NCBI GenBank assembly: GCA_045807725.1
Contig: JBJMGV010000036.1
Location: 66,670 to 130,669 of the forward strand
Source: DATENM01 sp045807725
Lineage (GTDB): Bacteria > Acidobacteriota > Blastocatellia > UBA7656
Direction: 5' to 3'
Length of the DNA: 64,000 nt
The position numbers and the translations under genes are program-made. Each line of letters starts with the position of its first letter. The stretch's first letter is position 1. This document shows positions 45,497 through 54,133 of the stretch, piece by piece. The notes beneath the pieces are model-generated. The model saw only the letters and a list, made by a program, of their open reading frames with translations, was not told the origin of the DNA and did no database searches.

Positions 45497-46612
45497 ATGA
45501 CAAAGAAACTCAACATCGCTATGATCGGCTACAAATTCATGGGCAAGGCGCACAGCAACGCCTGGCGACAGGTGGCGCGGTTCTTCGACGCGCCTTACGA
45601 GCCTGTGTTGAAAGTCGTCTGCGGGCGCGACGAGTCGGCAGTCAAGCAGGCTGCCGATAAGCTGGGCTGGGAAGAGGCGGCGACGCGCTGGGAGGATGTC
45701 GTCGCGCGCCCGGACATTGATGTGATCGACATCTGCACGCCCGGCGATTCGCACCGCCCCATTGCCATTGCCGCCGCCGAAGCCAGGAAGGCGGTCTTCT
45801 GCGAAAAGCCGCTCGCCAATACGCTCTCGGAGGCCGAAGAGATGCTCGATGCCGTCAATCGCAACGGCGTGATTCACATGCTCTGTCACAACTATCGCCG
45901 CGCGCCCGCCGTGCAGTTGGCCAGGCAGTTGATCGACAAGGGGAGCATCGGCGAGATTCGCCACTTTCGCGGGACTTACCTGCAAGACTGGATCGTTGAT
46001 CCTGAGTTCCCGCGCGTCTGGCGCTTGCAGAAGTCCGAGGCCGGTTCAGGCGCGCTCGGCGACATCGCTTCGCACGTGCTCGACCTGTCACGCTTTTTAG
46101 TAGGCGAGATTACAGAAACCGCGAGCCTGCTCAAGACCTTCATCAGCGAGCGACCGCTGCCCGGTTCGACTGAGCGCGCGCCGGTTGATGTGGATGACGC
46201 GTCGCTCAATCTCGTGCGCTTTGCGAGCGGCGCGGTCGGCACGATTGAAGCGACGCGCTTTGCGACGGGCCGCAAGAATTATTTACGCTTCGAGATCAAT
46301 GGCAGCTTGGGGTCGCTGGTCTTCAACCTCGAACGTATGAACGAGCTTGAGCTGTATATCGAAGAAGGACCGAATAGCGGCTTCCGCACCGTGCTTGCGA
46401 CCGACGCCGCGCATCCTTACATTGCCGGCTGGTGGCCGCCCGGCCACATCATCGGTTACGAGCACACCTTCACGCACACGGTGCTTGATTTATTGAAAGG
46501 CATCGCCGAACAGAACGTGCCGACGCCGAACTTTGAAGACGGCGTGCGCAATCAACGCGCCCTCGACGCGATGGAGCGCGCCGCCAATTCGGGCAAGTGG
46601 GAAACGGTGTGA
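45497..46612 (+). CDS. Gfo/Idh/MocA-family NAD(P)-dependent oxidoreductase
   Basis: 371 residues. N-terminal Rossmann fold (LNIAMIGYKFMGKAHSNAWRQV in parts), then DICTPGDSHRPIAIAAAEARKAVFCEKPLANT in parts, with the conserved EKP lysine near residue 98. HNYRRAPAVQLARQLIDKGSIGEIRHF (in parts) begins the C-terminal beta domain. Likely oxidises or reduces a sugar or cyclitol, in keeping with the nearby ThuA, gluconate-dehydrogenase subunit and isomerase genes. Substrate unknown. Confidence 0.9.
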   Translation: MTKKLNIAMIGYKFMGKAHSNAWRQVARFFDAPYEPVLKVVCGRDESAVKQAADKLGWEEAATRWEDVVARPDIDVIDICTPGDSHRPIAIAAAEARKAVFCEKPLANTLSEAEEMLDAVNRNGVIHMLCHNYRRAPAVQLARQLIDKGSIGEIRHFRGTYLQDWIVDPEFPRVWRLQKSEAGSGALGDIASHVLDLSRFLVGEITETASLLKTFISERPLPGSTERAPVDVDDASLNLVRFASGAVGTIEATRFATGRKNYLRFEINGSLGSLVFNLERMNELELYIEEGPNSGFRTVLATDAAHPYIAGWWPPGHIIGYEHTFTHTVLDLLKGIAEQNVPTPNFEDGVRNQRALDAMERAANSGKWETV

Positions 46613-46701
46613 AGAAAGGCAAAAGGTAAAGGCAAAGGGAAAAGGGAAAGGGAAAAGGGAAAAGCAAAAGGCACGAGGCAAAGCAAAAGGCACGAGGCAA
46701 A
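46613..46701. repeat. Purine-rich simple repeat
   Basis: Degenerate AAGGGAAAAGG and AGCAAAAGGCACGAGGC tandem units immediately after the oxidoreductase stop codon and in front of the 253-bp palindromic element. Confidence 0.7.
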
Positions 46702-46954
46702 GCAGCCCGCTTCAGCGGGCTTTCCCGCAGGGCGATTAGGCCAGCCCTTTTAGGGCTGGTTATCGCGTCGGCGAAAATGTGCTAGCCCGTTTTAACGGGC
46801 TTACCCTCACTGGCTTTAGCCAGATCATCCAATGGCTAAAGCCGGCGCGAGAAGGACGCTAAAGCGCCCTCCTGGTATCCTCAACACGACGGCTAACCAG
46901 CGCTAGAAGCGCTGGCCTATCTGCCCTGCGGGAAAGCCCGCTTCAGCGGGCTGC
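46702..46954. repeat. 253-bp palindromic repeat element, copy 2
   Basis: Same plan and length as 32215-32467: ends GCAGCCCGCTTCAGCGGGCT and mirror, inner hairpins GCCAGCC/GGCTGG, AGCCCGTTTTAACGGGCT and TGGCTTTAGCCA-type. The shared stretch GCGAGAAGGACGCTAAAGCG is identical in both copies. No coding frame. 46955-47011 is plain spacer. Confidence 0.75.
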
Positions 46955-47011
46955 GAATTACGAATGAAACTCAGGAACAGGGTTTAGTAATCCGCAACCC
47001 ACAATCCATCT

Positions 47012-48253
47012 TCACGAGCGGTAGGCTTCGCGCCCGATGCCTTGCACGGGGATGCCCTGCGCCGGCAGGACTTCGTTCTGAAGCGCGAACATACAAGCGG
47101 CGGCTTCGTCGATCTTGCGCGTGAAGGCGATTGAGCCTTGCAGGATCGGCCTCAGCCTCTCCTTATCTTGAATGCGAGCGGGCGGGTATTCGTGCTCGAC
47201 GATCAAGTGCGTGTTGGCCACATCCAACGCCAGCAGCTCGCGCGCCGCCAGTTGATGATCTAACCAATCGACCGTGCGATTCTGCAAGTAAGCCAGCGGG
47301 TCGTGACGCGCCGTGCCTGGCAGCTCGTGCTCGCACAGCACCGTCTGCTTGAGCCACGCGTTGGCCTGGTCGGCAGGATTCTCTGACGGCTTGCCATCCT
47401 TCCAATCACCGCGCTCGATGGTCTGCCCGCCATAGCCCCACGCCGCGACGCCCTTCGCGTGAATGACCTGCCCTTTAACGTGAAAGCCGGCGATGAGAAA
47501 GTTGTAGCCTTCGTCTTTCAGGTATTGAAAGATTGAGCGCGTGTCCTGTCCCATCAAGATTGCATGCGACGGGTCATAATGTATGCGCAGTTGATCGCCG
47601 ACGCCGTGACGCTCGCAGATGCGGTGCAGCGCGATCCACGGGCCGGGCGCGTAGGCGATGTTGTTATGAAAGTTGTCGCCCGTAGTCCAGCCCGGCATCG
47701 GGCATTGCTCGATGCGGTAGGTGAGGCCACGCGCTTTGGCTTCTTTCAACAGCGGAATGAAGTGCTCTTCAAAATCGATCAGGTTTTGATCCATGCTCAA
47801 GGTCTGGTTGCGACCGACGAAGCCGCAGACTGCGTCCACGCCCAGCAGCACGGCAGCGTCGAAGATGCGCAACATAAAATCATGCTTCTTCTGCCGTATG
47901 GCCGCGTCGTGGTGCAGCATATTGTCGAAGTAACCGATGTCGGAGATGCCTATGCGATATTCGCTCAAGGCCGCAAGCACACGCCTGGCGCGCTGCTCGT
48001 TAAACGGCTGGCGCAGGTCTAGCGTGTTGGCCACTGGGTCGAGCATAGCTTCGGCGGGCACGTCGGATTCTGACGGGTGCAGTGCGGCGGAGAGCTGAAT
48101 GTTATCGACGCCGAGTTCGCTGGCGAACTGCACCCACTCTTCGATGGCGAGGTCGGGATCGGGGTCGCGCTTCTCGCGCGGCGTCAGCTCTTGCAACGCG
48201 GCGGTCAAGACACCGATCTTCATGAATTTTGGCTCGAAGGGTTTGATGGACAT
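47012..48253 (-). CDS. Sugar phosphate isomerase/epimerase-like TIM-barrel protein
   Basis: 413 residues, larger than the common form of about 280. N-terminal MKIGVLTAALQEL (residue 11 on), VDNIQLSAALHPSE, YRIGISDIGYFDNML, VDAVCGFVGRN, YRIEQCPMPGW with a likely metal-binding Glu, LRIHYDPSHAI with Asp/His, and FHVKGQVIH fit an AP-endonuclease-2/xylose-isomerase-like barrel. GAGGAGCAAGAGG upstream supports the start at 48253. Probably works with the nearby Gfo/Idh/MocA oxidoreductase in sugar or inositol conversion (inference). Confidence 0.85.
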   Translation of the reverse strand: MSIKPFEPKFMKIGVLTAALQELTPREKRDPDPDLAIEEWVQFASELGVDNIQLSAALHPSESDVPAEAMLDPVANTLDLRQPFNEQRARRVLAALSEYRIGISDIGYFDNMLHHDAAIRQKKHDFMLRIFDAAVLLGVDAVCGFVGRNQTLSMDQNLIDFEEHFIPLLKEAKARGLTYRIEQCPMPGWTTGDNFHNNIAYAPGPWIALHRICERHGVGDQLRIHYDPSHAILMGQDTRSIFQYLKDEGYNFLIAGFHVKGQVIHAKGVAAWGYGGQTIERGDWKDGKPSENPADQANAWLKQTVLCEHELPGTARHDPLAYLQNRTVDWLDHQLAARELLALDVANTHLIVEHEYPPARIQDKERLRPILQGSIAFTRKIDEAAACMFALQNEVLPAQGIPVQGIGREAYRS

Positions 48254-48432
48254 CCTCTTGCTCCTCTGGTTGAAAAATGCGATGACGGATTACAGGCGGA
48301 AAGCTACACGAGCCGCGCGACGCTTGTCAAACTTCGACGCTTTCGACCGGCGACGGCGAGATTAGATGAACGCGCGGGGCTGTGATAAAATCGCTGCACT
48401 CCAAGCGAGGCGCTTAAGATCAGGAGGTCAAG

Positions 48433-49731
48433 ATGCTAACACGACGACGATTCCTGCGAACCGCGAGCACTGCTGCGGCGGCGACCACGGCGATGGCATC
48501 ATTCAGCGAAGGCGGCATCAGCCGCATTCTCGCGGCGACACGCGGCGTTGCGGATTCACCCGAAGCCATCGCCAAAGACGAGACCTTCTGGCGCGAGATT
48601 CAACAAGCCTTCACCGTTGACCGCTCGCTTATCAACCTGAACAACGGCGGCGTCTCACCTTCGCCCCGCGTCGTGCAGGAGGCGCTCGTGCGCCACCTCG
48701 CTTACTCAAATGAAGCGCCGGTGGTAACGATGTGGCGAATCCTTGAGCCGCAGATTGAAACCGTGCGCCAGCGCCTCGCGCGCCAGTTCGGCTGCGACCC
48801 CGAAGAACTGGCCATCACGCGCAACGCCAGCGAGTCGCTTGAAATCTGCATCTTCGGCCTCGACCTCAAGCCCGGCGACGAAGTGCTGACGACCAATCAA
48901 GACTATCCGCGCATGCTCAACGCCTGGCGGCAGCGCGAACGGCGCGAAGGCCTCAAGGTCAACACGATCTCGTTTCCCGTGCCGCCGCCTTCGATGGACG
49001 ATCTCTACAATCGTTTCGAGCGCGCCATCACGCCGCGCACACGCGTCATCCACTTCTGCCACATCACCAACCTCACGGGGCAGATCTTTCCCGTCAAGCG
49101 CATCTGTCAACTAGGCCGCGAGCGCGGCATCGAAGTGATCGTTGACGGCGCGCACGCCTTCGCGCATTTCCCGTTCAAGCACGCTGACCTCGACTGCGAT
49201 TACTATGGCACGAGCCTGCACAAGTGGCTGCTCGCGCCCATCGGCACGGGCATGCTTTACGTGCGCAAGTCGAAGCTCAAGAAGCTCTGGCCGCTGATGG
49301 CCGCAGACAGCAAGCAGGACGACGACATCCGCAAATTTGAAGAGATCGGCACGCACCCGGCGGCCAATCACAACGCCATCGCCGAGGCGCTGACCTTCTA
49401 CGAAGGCATCGGCGCGGAGCGAAAAGCAGCGCGCTTGCGTTATCTGAAAGAGCGCTGGGCGCGGCGGTTGGAACAGAACAAAGGCGTGCGCGTGCTGACG
49501 CCTTACGACCCGCAGCAATCGTGCGGGCTGGCGCTGTTCACCGTCGAAGGCATGGACATGCGAAAGCTCGGCGCGCACCTCTGGGACAAATACCATATCA
49601 TCGTCACGCCCATAGACCACGAAGAGTTTCACGGCATCCGCGTCACCCCGAACGTTTACACGACGCTCGACGAAGTTGATATATTTAGTGAAGCGGTAGA
49701 GCGTGCCATCCGCACAGGTGTTTCGGCGTGA
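48433..49731 (+). CDS. Tat-exported class V aminotransferase-like PLP enzyme
   Basis: 432 residues. Twin-arginine signal TRRRFLRTASTAAAATTAMA. Class V fold: LINLNNGGVSPSPRVV, LAITRNASESLEICIFGL, DYPRMLNAWRQRE, VIVDGAHAFAHFPF with the PLP-ring Asp, and YYGTSLHKWLLAPIGTG with the Schiff-base Lys in SLHKW. Closest in pattern to isopenicillin-N epimerase/selenocysteine-lyase-like proteins; the actual substrate is unknown. AGGAGG about 8 nt before the ATG. Export of a PLP enzyme is uncommon but recurs in this family. Confidence 0.9.
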   Translation: MLTRRRFLRTASTAAAATTAMASFSEGGISRILAATRGVADSPEAIAKDETFWREIQQAFTVDRSLINLNNGGVSPSPRVVQEALVRHLAYSNEAPVVTMWRILEPQIETVRQRLARQFGCDPEELAITRNASESLEICIFGLDLKPGDEVLTTNQDYPRMLNAWRQRERREGLKVNTISFPVPPPSMDDLYNRFERAITPRTRVIHFCHITNLTGQIFPVKRICQLGRERGIEVIVDGAHAFAHFPFKHADLDCDYYGTSLHKWLLAPIGTGMLYVRKSKLKKLWPLMAADSKQDDDIRKFEEIGTHPAANHNAIAEALTFYEGIGAERKAARLRYLKERWARRLEQNKGVRVLTPYDPQQSCGLALFTVEGMDMRKLGAHLWDKYHIIVTPIDHEEFHGIRVTPNVYTTLDEVDIFSEAVERAIRTGVSA

Positions 49732-49778
49732 CCCTTTGCGCGAGTTTGGGAATCGCCATTCCCACAAGCGAACAGAAA

Positions 49779-50092
49779 CAGGAGGCAGAAGGCAGGAAGC
49801 CGGAGGCAGGAGGCAGCCGGTCAGTTGATAGTTGATAGTTGAAAGTTGATAGTTCCCCAAGCTCCGTCAGGAGCGCAATGTTTATAGTTACGCGGGCGGT
49901 TTAATCTTCAAGCTCCGTCAGGAGCGTGATGTCAACATTGCGCCCCTACGGGGCTTCGTCACATCCTTCAGCTATATCTATAAACAGGTCGTCCCTACGG
50001 GACTGCTGATCAGTGGCCAGTAGCCACTGACCACTGATCACTGGCCACTGATTACTGGCCACTGGCCACTGCTTCCTGCCTTCTGCCTCCTG
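49779..50092. repeat. Composite palindromic repeat array with 22-bp terminal inverted repeats
   Basis: Perfect 22-bp inverted ends (49779-49800 with 50071-50092; purine-rich CAGGAGGCAGAAGGCAGG). Moving inward from the left: a TTGATAGTTGATAGTTGAAAG tract, GCTCCGTCAGGAGC units at about 49862 and 49916, an inverted GCCCCTACGGGGC unit at about 49941, GTCCCTACGGGAC at about 49991, then an AGTGGCCAGTAGCCACTG-type tract. It explains nearly all of the 457-bp gap; no gene seen. Confidence 0.8.
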
Positions 50093-50188
50093 CCTCCTGT
50101 CATTTGGCACGCCGTTTTCCTTACACCGAGCAGCCCGCAGGGCGTCAGCCTGCTTAACCATTCTTAGCTTGAATCAGGAGGTGAGGTA

Positions 50189-52627
50189 ATGGAGACACTC
50201 TGGCACGATCTGCGATTCGCCACCCGCACGCTGGTCAAGAAACCCGGCTTTACGTTTGTGCTGGTGCTGGCGCTGGCCTTAGGCATCGGCGCGAACACGG
50301 CGATCTTTTCAGTCGTCAACGCTGTCTTGCTCAGGCCGCTGCCTTATAAAGACGCAGAGCGGCTGGTCTGGATTTGGGAAACCAATCCAAAAAATGACAT
50401 CGCGCAAGAGTCCGCCTCGCCACCGAACTATAACGACTGGAAGGCGCAGAACCAGAGCTTCGAAGAGATGGGCGCGTTCGTCAACACGCGGATGACGCTG
50501 ACGGGCAGCGGCGAGCCGGAACGCTACAATGCGGCGTACGTCACCACCGGTTTCTTCGAGGTGCTCGGCGTGCCGCCGCAGATCGGTCGCACCTTCACGC
50601 CTGACGAGGATAAGCCCAACAGCGCGAATGTCATCGTGTTGAGTTACGGCCTCTGGCAGCGGCGCTTCGGCGGCGACCCCGGCATCATCGGCAACGCCAT
50701 CACGATCAATGGCAGGCCGTTTACGGTCGTCGGCATTATGCCGGCTGAGTTCAAGCACCCGCGTCCCGAAGCCAATCGGCAGGCGGAGATGTGGACGCCT
50801 CTGCAAGTGGATTACGCGAAGGCCGGGCGGCGCGGCGATTACCTGGGCGTGATCGCGCGCCTGAAGCCCGGCGCTGCCATCGAGCAGGCGCGCGCCGAGA
50901 TGACGACCATCGCCGCACATCTCGAACAGCAGTATCCCGACAGCAACAGCAATTGGGGCACAATCGTCGTACCGCTGCACGAACGCTTCGTCGGCGATGT
51001 GCGGCCCGTGCTCATCGTCCTGCTCGGAGCGGTCGGCTTCCTGTTGTTGATCGCCTGTGCCAACGTCGCCAATCTCTTGCTTGCTCGCGCCGCCGCGCGC
51101 CAGAAAGAGATGGCCATACGAACAGCGCTCGGCGCACGGCGCTGGCGCATCATCCGCCAGTTGTTGACTGAGAGCGTTTTGCTGGCCGTAATCGGCGGCG
51201 CGCTCGGATTGCTGCTCGCGGTCTGGGGCATCGAAGCCCTAATCGCGCTCAGCCCCGGCAACATTCCGCGCATTAGTGAAATTCACGTAGACGCTCGCGT
51301 GTTGGCTTTCACCTTCGGCGTATCGCTGATCACGGGCGTGTTGTTCGGACTCTTCCCGGCCTTGCAAGCCGCCAATCCCAACCTCAACGAGACGCTCAAG
51401 GAAGGCGGGCGGGGCACGACCGAAGGCAGTCGCAGCGGTCGCGCGCGCCGCGTGCTAGTCGTTGCCGAAGTGGCGCTGGCGCTGGTTCCGCTCATCGGCG
51501 CAGGCTTGATGGTAAAAAGCTTTCTGCGATTGCAAGACGTGAACCCGGGTTTCAACCCTGAGCACGTGCTGGCCATCGAAATCTACCTGCCGGGCACGAC
51601 CTACAAGGAAGGGCCACAGGCGACAGCCTTCTTTAGAGAGTTGCTCACGAAAGTGCAGAACCTGCCGGGCGTCGAAGCCGCCAGCGCCATTGACACACTG
51701 CCGCTCAGCGGCGGCGGCAACGTGCTTGCCTTCTTCATCGAAGGCAAGACCTACCAGCCGACCGACAACACGCCCGACGCCGAGTACCGCGTTGTCACGC
51801 CGGAATACTTTCAGACCATGAACATCCCGTTACTGCGCGGCAGATACCTCACCGAGCAGGACGGCCCGAACACGCCGAAAGCTTTTGTGATTAACGACAC
51901 ACTGGCCCGCCGCTACTTCGGCGATGAAGACCCTATCGGCAAGCGCATGAATCTGGGCGACGACAAAGATCCCGAATGGTACACGGTTGTCGGCATCGTG
52001 CAGGACACACGCCATGAATCGCTCGGCGCTGAGCCTTACTCGCAGATGTACGCCGTCAACACGCAAGTGACGAGACGTTCGATGGTGCTGGTGGCGCGCA
52101 CGACAGGTGGTCCGGCCACGATGATCCCAACCATTCGCAGCACGATCACGGCGATGGACAGCACGCTGGCGCTCAACAACACGCGCACAATGGCGCAGGT
52201 GATGGCCGAGTCGCTGGCCCGTCCCCGCTTCAATATGCTGTTGATGAGCCTGTTCGCCGTTGTCGCGCTGGTGCTCGCCGGCGTCGGCATCTACGGCGTG
52301 ATGAGTTATGCGGTGACGCAGCGCACGCACGAGATTGGTGTGAGAATGGCTCTAGGAGCCAGTTCCAAGCAAGTCTTAAAGATGGTCGTGCGGCAAGGCA
52401 TGGTGCTGACGCTGGTAGGTGTTGGCATCGGGCTGGCCGGCGCTTACGCGGTCACGGCCTTGATTCGCAGCCTGCTCTCAGGCTTGCTCTTTCAGGTCGG
52501 CACGCACGACCCACTGACCTTCGCCGGCATCGCCTTGCTGCTGGCGTTGGTGGCGCTGCTGGCCTGCCTGATCCCCGCACGCCGCGCGACGAAAGTAGAC
52601 CCGATGATTGCGCTGCGGTATGAATAA
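50189..52627 (+). CDS. MacB/FtsX-type ABC transporter permease of the acidobacterial duplicated orphan type
   Basis: 812 residues. An N-terminal helix (FVLVLALALGIGANTAIFSVVNAVLL) is followed by a MacB-type periplasmic domain (about 50-270: FEVLGVPPQIGRTFTPDED, LSYGLWQRRFGGDPGIIG). The first FtsX core lies at about 275-400 (VGFLLLIACANVANLLLARAAARQKEMAIRTALGA in parts), then a second periplasmic domain (YFQTMNIPLLRGRYLTEQD) and a second FtsX core at the C-terminus (THEIGVRMALGASSKQVLKM). Such duplicated permeases lack their own ATPase. AGGAGG before the ATG. Probably exports a peptide or lipid, or senses envelope stress. Confidence 0.92.
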   Translation: METLWHDLRFATRTLVKKPGFTFVLVLALALGIGANTAIFSVVNAVLLRPLPYKDAERLVWIWETNPKNDIAQESASPPNYNDWKAQNQSFEEMGAFVNTRMTLTGSGEPERYNAAYVTTGFFEVLGVPPQIGRTFTPDEDKPNSANVIVLSYGLWQRRFGGDPGIIGNAITINGRPFTVVGIMPAEFKHPRPEANRQAEMWTPLQVDYAKAGRRGDYLGVIARLKPGAAIEQARAEMTTIAAHLEQQYPDSNSNWGTIVVPLHERFVGDVRPVLIVLLGAVGFLLLIACANVANLLLARAAARQKEMAIRTALGARRWRIIRQLLTESVLLAVIGGALGLLLAVWGIEALIALSPGNIPRISEIHVDARVLAFTFGVSLITGVLFGLFPALQAANPNLNETLKEGGRGTTEGSRSGRARRVLVVAEVALALVPLIGAGLMVKSFLRLQDVNPGFNPEHVLAIEIYLPGTTYKEGPQATAFFRELLTKVQNLPGVEAASAIDTLPLSGGGNVLAFFIEGKTYQPTDNTPDAEYRVVTPEYFQTMNIPLLRGRYLTEQDGPNTPKAFVINDTLARRYFGDEDPIGKRMNLGDDKDPEWYTVVGIVQDTRHESLGAEPYSQMYAVNTQVTRRSMVLVARTTGGPATMIPTIRSTITAMDSTLALNNTRTMAQVMAESLARPRFNMLLMSLFAVVALVLAGVGIYGVMSYAVTQRTHEIGVRMALGASSKQVLKMVVRQGMVLTLVGVGIGLAGAYAVTALIRSLLSGLLFQVGTHDPLTFAGIALLLALVALLACLIPARRATKVDPMIALRYE

Positions 52628-52683
52628 GGGGCTAGAAACTAAAAGTAGATTGAGAGTCGCTCCGTAGGAGCGCAATGTCTATA

Positions 52684-53032
52684 GAGCGTGTCTGAAAAGC
52701 CAAAGAAAGCCCTGAAGGGGCGGGATTCGACAGCCCAGGGCAGCGCCCTAGGAGAGTAGATGCGGTGCAAATCGATAAGCCCTGAAAGGGCGTAATAACC
52801 GATCACCTATTGCGCCCTTGCAGGGCTTGCGGAATTGACGCTGGGTGTACTTGGCGCGATGCGCCGGGCTATTGAATCGCGCCCCTTCAGGGCAATGGCA
52901 TTAAGTTAAGAAAAACCCGTTTCGGAGAGCTTGAATGGGTTCAACCATTTGCATTGCCTCAACTTGGCGATTCCAGGTCGCTGAATCCTTAACTTAATGC
53001 CATTGCCCCTTCAGGGCTTCTCAGACACGCTC
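52684..53032. mobile_element. MITE-like element with GAGCGTGTCTGA ends, copy 2, interrupted
   Basis: Same terminal repeats, TATA flanks (52680-52683 and 53033-53036) and internal hairpins as the copy at 44440-44651. Without the inner insertion it would be about 225 bp. No transposase. Confidence 0.7.
52893..53005. mobile_element. 113-bp IS4-like MITE nested inside another element
   Basis: Perfect 18-bp terminal inverted repeats CAATGGCATTAAGTTAAG (52893-52910 with 52988-53005). The flanks are the identical 11 bp CCCCTTCAGGG on both sides (52882-52892 and 53006-53016), a target-site duplication whose length suits the IS4 group. The interior has no coding frame. Confidence 0.75.
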
Positions 53033-53173
53033 TATAGTTGCGCGATTGATTTGATGAACAAGCTCCGTAGGAGCGTTATGCTGACATTGCGCTCCTACGG
53101 AGCTTGTGTTCTATCAGGCATCCATAACTATAAACATCGCGTCCCTACGGGACTGACGATCTTCTGCTAGCCC

Positions 53174-53935
53174 CTAGCCGCGACGTTGAGCATCTGGCGT
53201 CTCAGGCGCAACGCTGGACTGACGATCTTCTGCTAGCCCCCAGCCCCCAGTCCCTAGCCCCTGCTTCGAGATGCGTCCATCAACGATGTGGATGGTGCGA
53301 TGCGCGAGCCGCGCGTTGTCGGGATTGTGCGTCACCATGAAAATCGTTTGTCCGGCGGCGTTGAGCTGCAAGAAGACTTCGATAATCTCGCGCCCGGTTC
53401 GGCTATCGAGCGCGCCGGTCGGTTCATCGGCGAGCACGAGCGGCGGATCATTCACCAGCGCGCGGGCAATCGCCAGCCGTCCCTGTTCGCCGCCCGATAG
53501 CTCGTTCGGCAGCCGCGACGCTTTATCTCCGAGTCGCACGCGTTCGAGCACGCTCATCGCCCGCTCACGTTTCTCTTTCGCGCTCGCGTTCACCGTCGCC
53601 AGCGGCAGCATCGCGTTCTCAATCGTGTTCAGGTAAGGCATCAGGTGATGCTGCTGAAAGACGAAGCCGAGGTACTCGCGGCGAAAGTCGGCGCGGCGTT
53701 CATCGTTGAGCGCGTAGACATCAATCTCATCGACGAGCACGCGGCCCGCTGTCGGGTGGTTCATCGCGCCGACGATGGTGAGCAGCGTTGATTTACCGGA
53801 ACCCGATGGTCCCATCAAGCAGACGAACTCGCCTTCGCGCACGTCGGCATTGATGTCTGCGAGCACGCGCACAGCCGCCGCCGCGCCGTTTGATCGATAT
53901 TCTTTGCTGACCTGTTCGATGCGAACGAAAGACAT
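53174..53935 (-). CDS. ABC transporter ATP-binding protein, LolD/MacB type
   Basis: 253 residues. Walker A GPSGSGKST (about 42-50), Q-loop FVFQQHHLMPYL, signature ELSGGEQGRLAIARAL, Walker B PLVLADEPTGALD, H-loop MVTHNPDNA. The last 25 residues or so (LGTGGWGLAEDRQ, SSVAPETPDAQRRG) lie in repeat sequence: a 24-bp segment occurs at 53151-53174 and again at 53217-53240, and the TAG stop is inside the CTAGCCCC module. With the permease 198 bp upstream and the DUF2318 protein it forms a transport operon. Confidence 0.9.
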   Translation of the reverse strand: MSFVRIEQVSKEYRSNGAAAAVRVLADINADVREGEFVCLMGPSGSGKSTLLTIVGAMNHPTAGRVLVDEIDVYALNDERRADFRREYLGFVFQQHHLMPYLNTIENAMLPLATVNASAKEKRERAMSVLERVRLGDKASRLPNELSGGEQGRLAIARALVNDPPLVLADEPTGALDSRTGREIIEVFLQLNAAGQTIFMVTHNPDNARLAHRTIHIVDGRISKQGLGTGGWGLAEDRQSSVAPETPDAQRRG

Positions 53936-53948
53936 AGGACGTGATGCG

Positions 53949-54131
53949 GGAAGAAGTCAGAAGTCAGAAGTCAGGAGCCAGAATAAAAGCGGAAGTCGGC
54001 TATCACCTCCGCTTTTATTCTTCGAGCGAACTTTCAGTCCGCACGAATGTGCGGATGGAGTGAAAACTCCCGAATTTCATTCTACTTTTAGACTCTGCCT
54101 TCCTTTTCCATTCTGACTTCTGACTTCTTCC
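53949..54131. repeat. Inverted repeat between ATPase and permease genes
   Basis: Perfect 21-bp inverted ends of the GAAGTCAGAAGTCAG type (53949-53969 with 54111-54131). Inside, a 14-bp stem (AGAATAAAAGCGGA, 53980-53993 with 54008-54021) could form a transcript hairpin within the operon. Confidence 0.65.
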
Positions 54132-54133
54132 GG

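Larger units (their letters stand above)
52628..53173. repeat. Palindromic repeat array with two nested insertions
   Basis: Starts with GGGGCTAG right after the permease stop codon and ends in CTAGCCCC at the ATPase gene stop. GCTCCGTAGGAGC units lie at about 52660 and 53062 with an inverted copy at about 53092, and a GTCCCTACGGGAC unit at 53141-53153. The array is split at TATA by the element at 52684-53032, which carries the IS4-like MITE at 52893-53005. No gene. Confidence 0.75.
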
